Notes: generated from the sequence alone by a model not told the origin. Positions 42,527 to 51,306 are shown, numbered from the stretch's first letter. The stretch: DNA of 64,000 nt from Alphaproteobacteria bacterium CG1_02_46_17 (GCA_001871905.1 MNUG01000017.1:124397-188396); one strand, 5' to 3'. A program made the numbers and translations.

Positions 42527-43447
42527 TTATTCTCCTGCTCCGGCTGTGGCTTCGTAAGCAGCCCGCGCCGTGTCATGGTCGCCGATGCCAATTGTTCCAC
42601 CCCAGATATAAACCGAGATAAACAGAAACAGCCAAACCACATCCACAAAATGCCAATACCAAGCGGCGGCTTCAAACCCGAAATGACGCTCGGGATTAAA
42701 ATGCCCCTTCATATTCCGGATCAGGCAAACTCCGAGGAAAATTGTCCCGACGAAAACATGGAACCCGTGAAAACCTGTTGCCAGATAAAAGGTCGAAGCA
42801 AAGGCGCCAGCGGTAAACCCAAAATGAGCGTGCGCATACTCGTACACCTGTAAAAACAGGAACACTACGCCGAGCAATACAGTATATGTCAAAGCATGGG
42901 TTGCCGATTTCTGGTTTCCTGACAAGATCGCATGATGCGCCCATGTCACGGTCGTCCCCGACAAGAGTAGGATCATCGTCATCAGAAACGGTAAGTCAAA
43001 TGGAGGGACAGGGTGAATTGAAGGCGGTGGCCAAACACCTTTTGTATAATCCAAGCGCAAATACTGGATTGCCTCGTCAGCATACACACTGACATCAAAG
43101 AAAGCCCAGAAAAACGCAACAAAGAACATCACTTCGGAGGCAATGAACAACGCCATCCCCATCCGCAGACCACGTTCGGTAATTTTGTTATGAACAGTTT
43201 CATGGACAGCTTCAAAAATAATATCTTTCCACCAGAAAAACATCACCGCCAAAATGGACAACACGCCCAAGAGCGGAGCCCAAATGCCCGGTTTGACCCC
43301 AGCAACCTCAATATCATGCATAAACAGCAACATTCCAACTGCAAACAAACCACCGGCGAAAGCTCCGACCATCGGCCAGATACTTGGACGCACAAGGTGA
43401 TAAGGGTGATGTTTGCCAGTTGTTCCAAATTCAATATGGTCGGACAT
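42527..43447 (-). CDS. ctaE: Cytochrome c oxidase subunit III
   Basis: A 306-residue membrane protein with seven helices. 'HPYHLVRPSIWPMVGAFAGG' opens it, 'RLGMALFIASEVMFFVAFFWAFFDVSVY' shows the conserved helix with 'SE.mFF..fFwa', and 'GFHGFHVFVGTIFLGVCLIR' and 'AAWYWHFVDVVWLFLFISVYIWG' are typical. Subunit III supports proton uptake and stability of the aa3 oxidase. The catalytic subunits I and II are not in this operon. Confidence 0.96.
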   Translation of the reverse strand: MSDHIEFGTTGKHHPYHLVRPSIWPMVGAFAGGLFAVGMLLFMHDIEVAGVKPGIWAPLLGVLSILAVMFFWWKDIIFEAVHETVHNKITERGLRMGMALFIASEVMFFVAFFWAFFDVSVYADEAIQYLRLDYTKGVWPPPSIHPVPPFDLPFLMTMILLLSGTTVTWAHHAILSGNQKSATHALTYTVLLGVVFLFLQVYEYAHAHFGFTAGAFASTFYLATGFHGFHVFVGTIFLGVCLIRNMKGHFNPERHFGFEAAAWYWHFVDVVWLFLFISVYIWGGTIGIGDHDTARAAYEATAGAGE

Positions 43448-43507
43448 TTATTTAAGGTTCCCTGATGCTAATAGATGCGACGAAACGTCACTCTTTAATC
43501 TTTTACC

Positions 43508-44050
43508 TTATTTTTCTTGATTGTAAAAGTCTTCTTGCGCCTTATCCAGCTCATCGGATTCCGAACGATAAAATGTATAGGATAACGTAACAGATTTAAG
43601 ATCATTCAGCTGGCTATCCTGATCCAACTCGGAGTCAATATAGAAAACAACCGGAAAGTGGGCAGTTTGCCCAGGGTTAAGCATCTGGTAATTGAAGCAA
43701 AAACACTGGGTTTTGTGGAAATGTTTCCCCGCAGCAGCAGGGGACACGTTAAATAGGGCCGTCCCCGCCAAAGGCTCACTCGCCGAATTGGTTGCAATAA
43801 AGCTGACCATGACTTCCTGACCAAGCTTGACTCGCACCGGCCCCTGTTCGGCCTTGAATTGCCAAGGCAACCCTGAACCCACATCTGAATTGAAGCGAAC
43901 CGTCACTTCCCGATCCAGAACCTGTATATCCTTAAGCGATTCCTGAACCGCTTGCCCGCCATATCCAGTAATCTGGCAATATAAGCGATAAAGCGGGATC
44001 GACAGCGCAGTCAACCCGACCATAAACAAAACCATACCTGCCACAATCAT
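43508..44050 (-). CDS. ctaG: Cytochrome c oxidase copper chaperone CtaG/Cox11
   Basis: A 180-residue protein: one N-terminal membrane helix ('GMVLFMVGLTALSIPLYRLYCQITGYGG') and a periplasmic Ig-like domain with the copper site 'HFHKTQCFCFNYQ' (Cys-x-Cys). It delivers copper to the CuB site of subunit I. The frame stays open upstream of 44050 ('DLDHIARKNRRTA'), a likely real N-terminal tail, but I find no standard start codon there before the previous gene; an unusual start is possible. Confidence 0.93.
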   Translation of the reverse strand: MIVAGMVLFMVGLTALSIPLYRLYCQITGYGGQAVQESLKDIQVLDREVTVRFNSDVGSGLPWQFKAEQGPVRVKLGQEVMVSFIATNSASEPLAGTALFNVSPAAAGKHFHKTQCFCFNYQMLNPGQTAHFPVVFYIDSELDQDSQLNDLKSVTLSYTFYRSESDELDKAQEDFYNQEK

Positions 44051-44097
44051 CGCCGTACGACGATTTTTGCGGGCAATATGGTCTAAATCCTGAGAGA

Positions 44098-44418
44098 TTA
44101 CTCGCCGTCCTTGGCTTTGATAATGGTCGCCACTTCGTCAATATTGACATCAACCGGATCAATTATGGGATAAACATCCATCAAGACGTCATGTATCGCG
44201 TCTGACTCTGCTATCGGCGTTTCTCCGCCCGTCGCATAAAGGTGATCCACATATTCCTGCCCACGAACATGATATTCTTCGGCCTTCATCCCCATCTCGC
44301 GGTCATGGATAACACGCTGGTTCGGCCACAAATTCATCAATTGCTCTTCGGCACGCACCCCAAGAGAGCCTACCATCAGCAAAGAACAAAACATCACAAA
44401 CCCGAATAAACCGCGCAT
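44098..44418 (-). CDS. Secreted hypothetical protein in the cta operon
   Basis: A 106-residue protein from the ATG at 44418, eight bases after GGAGG. A signal peptide ('GFVMFCSLLMVGSLGVRAEE') is followed by an acidic mature part with 'NQRVIHDREMGMKAEEYHVRGQEYVDHLYATGG'. It lies between the 44-residue membrane protein and ctaG. The family is not recognised. The position suggests an oxidase-related periplasmic or membrane-attached factor, by context only. Confidence 0.65.
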   Translation of the reverse strand: MRGLFGFVMFCSLLMVGSLGVRAEEQLMNLWPNQRVIHDREMGMKAEEYHVRGQEYVDHLYATGGETPIAESDAIHDVLMDVYPIIDPVDVNIDEVATIIKAKDGE

Positions 44419-44422
44419 AATT

Positions 44423-44557
44423 TTAGCCTCCAAGCTTCATCTTCACAATTGTAACAGCAAAAATGGCAACCGCCAAGCCAAGAACCAGCGCCAGAACCGC
44501 TATGTTCTTATTCGCTCGCCGACGGGAGAAATCCTGATTTGGTTCAATATCCGACAC
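44423..44557 (-). CDS. 44-residue single-helix membrane protein (CoxF-like position)
   Basis: A short frame from a GTG at 44557, with AGGTGG eight bases upstream. The product has a basic stretch 'SRRRANKNI' and one membrane helix 'AVLALVLGLAVAIFAVTIV', ending 'KMKLGG'. Small single-helix proteins between ctaB and ctaG are common in alphaproteobacterial oxidase operons and are often called CoxF-like. Its stop is 5 bases before the next start. It would be missed by tools with a length cut-off. Confidence 0.72.
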   Translation of the reverse strand: MSDIEPNQDFSRRRANKNIAVLALVLGLAVAIFAVTIVKMKLGG

Positions 44558-44577
44558 GTTAACAACCACCTAAAAAG

Positions 44578-45483
44578 TTAAATATGACAGACCATTAAGG
44601 CCAGAAATAATGCAAAAAGATAGAAAATGGAATAGCCGAACATCCGTTTGGCAGCCGCCATATCATCAGATAGCAATACCAGAATAGAAGATAAAATGAA
44701 AAATCCGCTTAACAGGCACGCAATCCCTGCATAAATCGCCCCGGCCATCCCTATAAAGTAAGGCACAACCGATAAAGGTAATAAAATCAATGTATAAGCC
44801 AACATTTGCCATTTAGTGACCCGCGCTCCGCTTACAACTGGCAACATGGGAATTCCCGCTTTTTGGTAATCCGCATTGGCAAACAAGGCCAGAGCCCAGA
44901 AATGCGGCGGCGTCCAAAAGAATATAATAAGAAACAACAAAAGACTTTGAGCGGTCACATCCCCCGTCACCATCGCCCAACCGATCATCGGCGGAAAAGC
45001 ACCAGCCGCACCGCCAATCACGATATTCTGGGGTGTCCGGCGTTTCAGCCACATCGTATAAATAACGGTATAAAAGAAACTGGCAAAGGCCAGAAGACCC
45101 GCCGCAACCCAATTGGTTACCAAGCCCATCATCATAACTGCCAAAATCGACATAATAACAGCAAAGCCCAGCGCATCATCGGGAGCAATGCGCCCCGAAG
45201 GCAGTGCCCGATTTTTTGTCCGGTTCATCACCGCATCAATATCGCGGTCATACCACATGTTGAAAGCCCCCGCCGCGCCAGCCCCGACCGCCAAGGCCAG
45301 AATGCCCATAAACGCCAGAAACGGGTGGAAATCAGGCCGTCCCGGTGCAATCCAATACCCCGCAAAACCCGAGAAAACCACCAAACTCATCACGCGCGGC
45401 TTGAGCAAAGAAAAGAAATCCCGTGCAGTTGACCCAGCAAGCGGAGAATTATGAAACAGATCTTGAGTGACAACTTGACGCAT
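44578..45483 (-). CDS. ctaB: Heme O synthase (protoheme IX farnesyltransferase)
   Basis: A 301-residue UbiA-family prenyltransferase with about eight membrane helices. The first Asp-rich motif is 'NMWYDRDIDAVMNRTKNRALPSG'; 'LKPRVMSLVVFSGFAGYW' at the N-terminus and 'GGAAGAFPPMIGWAMVTG' then 'WTPPHFWALALFANADYQKAGIPMLPVV' are Cox10 signatures. It makes heme O from heme B for the oxidase. It is the first visible gene of the leftward operon; ctaC and ctaD, usually just upstream, are absent here. Confidence 0.95.
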   Translation of the reverse strand: MRQVVTQDLFHNSPLAGSTARDFFSLLKPRVMSLVVFSGFAGYWIAPGRPDFHPFLAFMGILALAVGAGAAGAFNMWYDRDIDAVMNRTKNRALPSGRIAPDDALGFAVIMSILAVMMMGLVTNWVAAGLLAFASFFYTVIYTMWLKRRTPQNIVIGGAAGAFPPMIGWAMVTGDVTAQSLLLFLIIFFWTPPHFWALALFANADYQKAGIPMLPVVSGARVTKWQMLAYTLILLPLSVVPYFIGMAGAIYAGIACLLSGFFILSSILVLLSDDMAAAKRMFGYSIFYLFALFLALMVCHI

Positions 45484-45592
45484 ACCCTCTTTCTAACAGA
45501 TAAAACCAAACCCGAGAAGACAAATTCTGGACATAACCACCAGCGAATTGTAGAACTAGGGCTATCTGAAATGAAGAGCAGGAGAAGTTTCA

Positions 45593-46066
45593 ATGTCATT
45601 GAAATTATGGTTCGCACAAGCCCTAGGGCTCGATACAAAATACGCGCCTGCGGTAAAGGCCATAATGGAAAAGAGTTTGGGCGAGGTGCAAACACATTTT
45701 CCCCCGCACGGTGGAGATATTTGCGTTTTTTTCAAACACCCAATTTTTATTGCCAAAGAAAATGACAGGAATGAATACCAACTGTCCCAACCGGAAGGTC
45801 ATGGACGAACAAAGAATGTTGCAGTTCTGGATCTTTTTCTAAAACTTACAAAAGACCATCATGATTTGTATGTTCTTCGTTACATAGGTGAGAACACCAC
45901 AGATAAACGGCAATCGGACTATGCTGTTTTCCAATACAAACAAGGGGATTTCCATCCCGTTGGCACTTGGGCCGGAAACAAAAAGCCATACGAATGCAGC
46001 AAGTCTCAAGACAATTTGACATTAGTTCCAACCAGCCTGTGCGGCGGGACACGCTATACACTTTAG
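45593..46066 (+). CDS. Hypothetical soluble protein
   Basis: A 157-residue protein without signal peptide; AGGAG precedes the ATG by eight bases. It has a helical N-terminus ('SLKLWFAQALGLDTKYAPAVKAIMEKSLGEVQ'), then mixed strands, with three cysteines ('GDICVFF', 'YECSKS', 'SLCGGT'). No family is recognised. It sits on the plus strand exactly where ctaC/ctaD would be expected upstream of ctaB, so the operon may have been broken here. Confidence 0.65.
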   Translation: MSLKLWFAQALGLDTKYAPAVKAIMEKSLGEVQTHFPPHGGDICVFFKHPIFIAKENDRNEYQLSQPEGHGRTKNVAVLDLFLKLTKDHHDLYVLRYIGENTTDKRQSDYAVFQYKQGDFHPVGTWAGNKKPYECSKSQDNLTLVPTSLCGGTRYTL

Positions 46067-46084
46067 CTTTAGACTATTTTCAAG

Positions 46085-47632
46085 CTATTTCACTGCCAGA
46101 ATTCGGTGGGCAGGCTCCCCCGCGACAGGCTTGCATTCAACTGGCGACGACTCAACGATTTCATAAAATCGTGCATGGTCAGACTTTTGAGAGAACTCAA
46201 ACCCCATCAAGGCGCGACCAATTGTTTCTCCAGTATAAGCATAGTTGAAATAGCAAACATTGGCGACTTCCGAGACTTTACGCATAAACTCGCGTAACGC
46301 CCCTTTTCGTTCAGGGAAATGGACATGCAGCAAAACAGGGTGTTTGAAGAGCGCCGGATTATAATTGATAACGCGATAGCGCACATCCGGATCTTCGGTT
46401 ACGTCTTGGGATATTATTTTTTCTTTTTGCAGATTTTGCTGCAGCTCTTCCATCTTTTCTGGCATCGCTTCGAACGCAATCACGGGATATCCGTCCGTAT
46501 CCGACATCTTGCCATACTGGAATTCCGTGACATTCACATCGGCAAAAATCCTGTCCAGCAATGACAACAGGCTGCCATTTTCCTCGGACAGATGAAACCG
46601 CAAATACCGGCGGCGATTGGCTCCGATCGCAGACTGCGAAGAAATCAACGCCAGCTTGCCAAAATCCATATTCGCACCACACAGGATGCACAAAAGTTTC
46701 TTGCCCTTGACCTTTTCAGGATTTTCCGTACAAAATTTGACCATCCCCGCAAGCCCCATCGCCCCCGCAGGTTCAGGGATGACCCGTTTAGCATCCCAGA
46801 ATTTCTGGATCGCCGAGCAGACCTCTTCATTAGTGACCGTAATCATGCCGTCAATCGTTTTGCGACAAATATTAAAGGTCAGATTTCCCGGGCGCTTGAC
46901 CGCTGTTCCATCACAAAACGTGTCCACTTCGTGAAGTGTAACCGGTTCACCACGGTCCAAAGAAGCCGCCATGCTGGCCTGTCCGACCCCCTCTACACCA
47001 ATTACCTTGGTCAGGGGATGATGCACTTTAAGCCAACTGGACACACCAGCCGCCATCCCACCACCGCCAATTTGCAAGAACACATAATCAAACGGTCCTT
47101 CATTGGACAAAATGACTTCATCGGCAATCGTGGCTTGTCCGGCCATCGTATAAAGATCATCAAACGGATGGACATAGGGCAGGTTATTTTGTGCAGCAAA
47201 ATCCTTTGCTGCATCACTGGCCTGATCATAGGTATCCCCAACCAGCACAATTTCGACATGATCTCCACCATGAAGACGAACAGCTTTTTGCTTCATTTGG
47301 GGTGTTGAAAGCGGCATATAGATTTTAGCTTCGATCCCCAGCATCCGCACCGCCAAAGCCACGCCTTGGGCATGATTTCCGGCAGACGCCGCCACCACGC
47401 ATTTTGCGCCCTTTTGCTCACTTAAAACAGCGGTGCAATTATACGCTCCCCGCCATTTATAGGCATTAATCGGGGACAGGTCTTCGCGTTTGACGAAAAT
47501 CTGCGCGCCGGTTTCGCTCTCGATGCAAGGGATGCTCAGGCGTTGCAGAGGCGTAGGCTGTCCGGCGCGATACACGCGCGTACGAGCTTGAAGAATTTCG
47601 GTAAAGAGGCGATCAAAACTTTCTGGTTCCAT
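46085..47632 (-). CDS. ilvA: Threonine deaminase (biosynthetic)
   Basis: A 515-residue PLP enzyme. 'KREDLSPINAYKWRGAYN' carries the PLP lysine, 'AASAGNHAQGVAL' binds phosphate, and 'LQIGGGGMAAGVSSWLK' is the Gly-rich loop. Two C-terminal ACT-like regulatory regions ('YLRFHLSEENGSLLSLLDRI' and 'VHFPERKGALREFMRKV') mark the biosynthetic, isoleucine-regulated form. It converts threonine to 2-oxobutanoate for isoleucine synthesis. Full length. Confidence 0.95.
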   Translation of the reverse strand: MEPESFDRLFTEILQARTRVYRAGQPTPLQRLSIPCIESETGAQIFVKREDLSPINAYKWRGAYNCTAVLSEQKGAKCVVAASAGNHAQGVALAVRMLGIEAKIYMPLSTPQMKQKAVRLHGGDHVEIVLVGDTYDQASDAAKDFAAQNNLPYVHPFDDLYTMAGQATIADEVILSNEGPFDYVFLQIGGGGMAAGVSSWLKVHHPLTKVIGVEGVGQASMAASLDRGEPVTLHEVDTFCDGTAVKRPGNLTFNICRKTIDGMITVTNEEVCSAIQKFWDAKRVIPEPAGAMGLAGMVKFCTENPEKVKGKKLLCILCGANMDFGKLALISSQSAIGANRRRYLRFHLSEENGSLLSLLDRIFADVNVTEFQYGKMSDTDGYPVIAFEAMPEKMEELQQNLQKEKIISQDVTEDPDVRYRVINYNPALFKHPVLLHVHFPERKGALREFMRKVSEVANVCYFNYAYTGETIGRALMGFEFSQKSDHARFYEIVESSPVECKPVAGEPAHRILAVK

Positions 47633-47678
47633 GGGACAAAACCATATCGTCTTTTCTAGTTAACGTGCAAGCCACAAT

Positions 47679-47930
47679 TCAAAGGCTCGGACAAGGATCT
47701 GCCTGACCGGACGAACCCTTTATCTGGATATGGGCATCGGGAAGTTTGCCCAGATTGCCCAGCAGATTGGTCATGCGATCACTCTGAAGGATAATATTAT
47801 TACCATGAGCAGGTGGGGCTTCTGTACACATACGCTCCTGATAGATCTGATACATGGTCGAGAGTGAATCCGTGTGTTCATAAACAACACGCACCATATC
47901 TATATAAGCCCTCCGGCGATCAGACTCCAA
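47679..47930 (-). CDS. Small hypothetical protein
   Basis: About 83 residues from a TTG at 47930, nine bases after AAGGA; an in-frame ATG lies 11 codons further on. The sequence is polar ('YEHTDSLSTMYQIYQERM'), with a heptad-like pattern but no motif I recognise. It follows the next small gene by 12 bases on the same strand, so the two form a small operon. Confidence is moderate because of the start and size. Confidence 0.45.
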   Translation of the reverse strand: MESDRRRAYIDMVRVVYEHTDSLSTMYQIYQERMCTEAPPAHGNNIILQSDRMTNLLGNLGKLPDAHIQIKGSSGQADPCPSL

Positions 47931-47942
47931 TTCCTGATATCC

Positions 47943-48230
47943 TTATTGATCAACCATTTCCTCCACGCACAAGAAGTCGCTGGACGCGATATGAAATGAC
48001 AGTTTTTTCAGATCTTCTGTACGGAAATCAGGGCTGACAAAGGTTTGACGAAAGAATTTCTGCATTTCTTCGCGAAATAGATCCAAAGTTTCCTGATAAT
48101 TTGTGGTAGTCACAGATGACAGAACACCATCAATCAACATTTGATGAACATCCCGTGTTTCAAGTGGGTAATAAGCTTCCATCAATGCTGCTTGATATTT
48201 ATCTTTGAGCCATTCTACGCCAAAACTCAT
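47943..48230 (-). CDS. Small hypothetical protein
   Basis: A 95-residue protein from the ATG at 48230 with GAGGA just upstream. The sequence 'MSFGVEWLKDKYQAALMEAYYPLETRDVHQMLIDGVLSSV' is amphipathic-helical and acidic. No membrane segment or known motif. It pairs with the 47679-47930 gene. Function is unknown. Confidence 0.55.
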   Translation of the reverse strand: MSFGVEWLKDKYQAALMEAYYPLETRDVHQMLIDGVLSSVTTTNYQETLDLFREEMQKFFRQTFVSPDFRTEDLKKLSFHIASSDFLCVEEMVDQ

Positions 48231-48408
48231 GACACATCCTCCTCGATATGAGACAAAGGACAGGGCCATTCATACCCAAAAGCCCATCCTGTAACTACAG
48301 GAGTAGTAGCATAATATGCGTACGAGTTCAAACTTTCCATAAATTTAGAAAGTCCAGACTGGAGAACCTGATTCTATTCAGTCCGCACAGCGGACTCAAG
48401 ATTACCGT

Positions 48409-48687
48409 TCACATGGCGGCGCAGGTAGCGCGCCGTGACATCTGTCCATCTGGATTCAGGATGTTCACACGCATATTTGCGGGCCACACGGCGCAACATT
48501 CCTTCCAGTCGGTCAGCACTGATAGTGGATTATTGAGGGCTTTCCTCAATCGTCCCAAGGCAACATGACTGCAATACCCTGCATAATCCATATTCGGCGT
48601 TTCGCCAGCCTCAAGCATCGAAGAGTAGGCATGACAGCCTTCTTCCAGAGCTTTGCGAATAGATTGATGAATATGGGTATAGCTCAT
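48409..48687 (-). CDS. Small hypothetical protein
   Basis: A 92-residue protein with a near-ideal ribosome site (GGAGG seven bases before the ATG). It has a helical N-terminus ('HIHQSIRKALEEGCHAYSSMLEAGE') and five cysteines overall, with a basic end ('GQMSRRATCAAM'). No family is recognised. The stretch 48231-48408 upstream of the next gene holds a GTCCGC-ACA-GCGGAC stem and no gene I can support. Confidence 0.5.
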   Translation of the reverse strand: MSYTHIHQSIRKALEEGCHAYSSMLEAGETPNMDYAGYCSHVALGRLRKALNNPLSVLTDWKECCAVWPANMRVNILNPDGQMSRRATCAAM

Positions 48688-48721
48688 AATATAACCTCCG
48701 GTTGATTTGCTCTTTTATTAT

Positions 48722-48949
48722 CTATCGGGCATCCCACCAACATTCCCCGCAGTTTCTAGCGAATTTTAACAAAACTCCCCAACTGAAGACTGGCACGATA
48801 CCATCATCATTTCTGTTATACACACAGTCTGGAAAATGATCAGGACAATCGGGTTCCAAGAATCCCCCGAATAAGGCCATCCACATCACTGAATAGATCC
48901 AAACGCCCCCATACCATTTTTTGACCCCAGCATTACTGTTTCGCAGCAA
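48722..48949 (-). CDS. Possible small membrane protein
   Basis: About 75-85 residues; the frame is open further upstream ('YPIGAFFEILLRNS') with no clear ATG, so a TTG or a lost N-terminus is implied. It contains one hydrophobic stretch ('GVWIYSVMWMALFGGF') and five cysteines ('PDCPDHFPDC', 'NCGEC'). It reads like protein but lacks a ribosome site. It may be a gene fragment. Confidence 0.3.
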   Translation of the reverse strand: MLRNSNAGVKKWYGGVWIYSVMWMALFGGFLEPDCPDHFPDCVYNRNDDGIVPVFSWGVLLKFARNCGECWWDAR

Positions 48950-49147
48950 TATTTCAAAAAACGCGCCGATTGGATAATTTCATACTATAAAATACACCCC
49001 CGATTGTAAAGAGAAATATTTCGATACATACCGTATTATGTAGTGCAGAACGGTAAGTATCTCTAGCATCACATCTTTCAAGGGTTGACTTGGATCAGAA
49101 AATTCTCCCTAATCCGGCGAGAAAATCAAAGAAGGAGCATAAAAAGA

Positions 49148-50104
49148 ATGCGTGCATTTGTATTTCCCGGCCAAGGGTCACAATTTATCGGGATGGGCAA
49201 AGACCTTGCCGAAGCCTTTACCCCCGCCCGTGAAGTCTTTCAGGAAGTCGATGACGCCCTCTCGCAAAACCTGTTCAAACTGATGACCGAAGGATCGGAC
49301 TCTGACCTCAACCTGACCGAAAACACCCAACCTGCTTTGATGGCCGTCTCAATGGCAATAGTCAAAGTTTTGACGGGGCAAGGCGGTGTTGATTTAACCA
49401 AATCCGCAACTTTCCTTGCTGGGCATTCACTCGGTGAATATTCTGCACTGACGGCTGCTGGCGCATTTGATATTGCAACCTCTGCTAAACTTTTGAAACT
49501 GCGCGGACAAGCGATGCAAAAAGCTGTACCTATCGGTGTCGGCGCAATGGCGGCTATTCTGGGTCTCGACCTTGCCGACGTCCAAGCCATTACCACTGAG
49601 GCCACATCGAAAGCCCTCAACGGTGAAACAGTTGCCTCCGCCAATGATAACTCCCCGGGGCAAGTTGTGATTTCGGGTCACACTGGCGCAGTCGCCATCG
49701 CGATGGAACTGGCAACCGCCAAAGGCGCCAAACGCGCTCTGCAGCTCCCTGTATCTGCGCCATTCCACTGCACATTGATGCAACCGGCGGCGGACGCCAT
49801 GGCAGCGGCGTTGGCTAACACCATCATTCAAATTCCATGTTTGCCGATTGTTGCCAACGTCACCGCAAACGCAGTCTCCGACCCGAACGTCATCCGCCGA
49901 CTCCTCGTTGAACAAGTGACAGGCACAGTACGTTGGAGAGAGTCTGTCATGTGGATGAAAGAACAAGGCATCTCTGAGATGATTGAACTCGGCGCAGGCA
50001 AAGTTTTATCAGGCCTCATCAAACGTATTGAAAAAGATGTGGCGACCGAAAGCGTCGGCACACCTGAACAAGTTGAAGTCTTGATTAACAAGTTGAAAGG
50101 CTAA
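49148..50104 (+). CDS. fabD: Malonyl-CoA:ACP transacylase
   Basis: A 318-residue acyltransferase. 'MRAFVFPGQGSQFIGMGKDLAE' is the N-terminal signature, 'LAGHSLGEYSAL' contains the catalytic Ser, and 'LPVSAPFHCTLM' the catalytic His. The start at 49148 follows AAGGAG; the longer frame from 49085 does not. It loads malonyl onto ACP for fatty-acid synthesis. fabG follows after one intervening gene. Confidence 0.96.
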   Translation: MRAFVFPGQGSQFIGMGKDLAEAFTPAREVFQEVDDALSQNLFKLMTEGSDSDLNLTENTQPALMAVSMAIVKVLTGQGGVDLTKSATFLAGHSLGEYSALTAAGAFDIATSAKLLKLRGQAMQKAVPIGVGAMAAILGLDLADVQAITTEATSKALNGETVASANDNSPGQVVISGHTGAVAIAMELATAKGAKRALQLPVSAPFHCTLMQPAADAMAAALANTIIQIPCLPIVANVTANAVSDPNVIRRLLVEQVTGTVRWRESVMWMKEQGISEMIELGAGKVLSGLIKRIEKDVATESVGTPEQVEVLINKLKG

Positions 50105-50111
50105 ACAATCT

Positions 50112-50525
50112 ATGCGGATTGGAATTTGCGGCAGTATGCATTACACAGAAAAAATGATTGAGATGCGTGATGCCCTCAATCATCTCGGCCATGATGCCTT
50201 CGTAACCAATCTCGCAGCCCCTTTTGTTGGCAAAGATGACGCAGAAAAAGAACGCATCAAAATCCTGCAAAAGAACGAGCAAGATGCTATTCGCGAATTC
50301 TGGGATCTGATGCAGGGAGCAGATGCTATCCTTATTTTAAATTTGGAAAGAAAAGGAATAGCCAATTATATAGGGGGCAATGCCTTCCTAGAGATTGGAT
50401 TTGCACATATTTTGAAGCAAAAGATTTTCTTATATAATCCAATTCCCGACATCGATTTTTACAAATCAGAAATTGAAGCCATGCAACCGACTATCATTCA
50501 CGGCGATTTATCTCTCATTCACTAG
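50112..50525 (+). CDS. Nucleoside 2-deoxyribosyltransferase-like protein
   Basis: A 137-residue protein: 'RIGICGSMHYTEKMIEMRDALNHLGHDAFVTN' at the N-terminus, 'AIREFWDLMQGADAILILNLERKGIANYIGGNAFLEIGFAHILKQKIFLYNPIP' in the C-terminal half. The 'GgN.f.EiGfA...kk.ifl' segment, with its Glu, matches nucleoside 2-deoxyribosyltransferase and MazG-related small-molecule binding families. It begins 7 bases after fabD and ends 10 bases before fabG, so it is in the fatty-acid operon. The substrate is unknown. Confidence 0.75.
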   Translation: MRIGICGSMHYTEKMIEMRDALNHLGHDAFVTNLAAPFVGKDDAEKERIKILQKNEQDAIREFWDLMQGADAILILNLERKGIANYIGGNAFLEIGFAHILKQKIFLYNPIPDIDFYKSEIEAMQPTIIHGDLSLIH

Positions 50526-50535
50526 AAAAGGAAAA

Positions 50536-51279
50536 ATGAAAATGTTTAATCTCACTGGAAAAACAGCACTTGTGACAGGTGCCACAGGCGGTATTGGGGA
50601 AGCGATCGCCCGCGCCCTTCACGCCCAAGGCGCAACCGTTGGCATCTCTGGCCGTAACACGGATAAACTCACTGCGCTTGCCGCTGACCTCAAAGACCGC
50701 GTTCATGTTCTGCCCGCCGACCTTGGCGCACAAGGTGCAGTGGACGCACTGGTCGCCGATGCCGACAAGGCCATGGGACAGATTGATATTCTGGTCAATA
50801 ACGCCGGACTCACCCGCGATAACCTGTCCATGCGCATGAAAGACGAAGAATGGGATGAGGTGATTGCCGTCAATATGACCGCCACGTTCAAACTGGCCAA
50901 AGCCGTCCAACGCGGCATGATGAAACGCCGCTGGGGCCGCATTATCAACATTGCGTCTGTTGTTGGTGTCATGGGCAATCCCGGTCAATGTAACTATGTG
51001 GCTTCAAAAGCCGGTATGATCGGGTGGTCAAAAGCCATGGGACAAGAAATTGCCTCTCGCGGCATTACGGTTAACTGTGTTGCCCCCGGTTTTATTGCAA
51101 CCTCGATGACCGAAGTTTTAACCGACGATCAAAAAGCAAAAATCTCATCGACTATTCCGATGGGTAAAATGGGCACTGCAGGCGACATCGCCGCAGCCGT
51201 CGCTTATCTGGCCTCTGAAGAAGCAGGCTATGTGACAGGAGCCACCATCCATGTGAATGGCGGGATGGCAATGGTCTAG
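50536..51279 (+). CDS. fabG: 3-oxoacyl-ACP reductase
   Basis: A 247-residue short-chain dehydrogenase. 'ALVTGATGGIGEAIARAL' is the NADPH site, 'LVNNAGLTRDNLSMRMKDEEWD' the FabG-type segment, 'INIASVVGVMGNPGQCNYVASKAG' gives the catalytic Ser-Tyr-Lys and 'CVAPGFIATSMT' the following loop. It reduces 3-oxoacyl-ACP. Position after fabD is usual. acpP and fabF, which normally follow, are absent; a terminator comes next. Confidence 0.96.
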   Translation: MKMFNLTGKTALVTGATGGIGEAIARALHAQGATVGISGRNTDKLTALAADLKDRVHVLPADLGAQGAVDALVADADKAMGQIDILVNNAGLTRDNLSMRMKDEEWDEVIAVNMTATFKLAKAVQRGMMKRRWGRIINIASVVGVMGNPGQCNYVASKAGMIGWSKAMGQEIASRGITVNCVAPGFIATSMTEVLTDDQKAKISSTIPMGKMGTAGDIAAAVAYLASEEAGYVTGATIHVNGGMAMV

Positions 51280-51306
51280 GTCAGATTAACGATAAGGACA
51301 AAGAAA

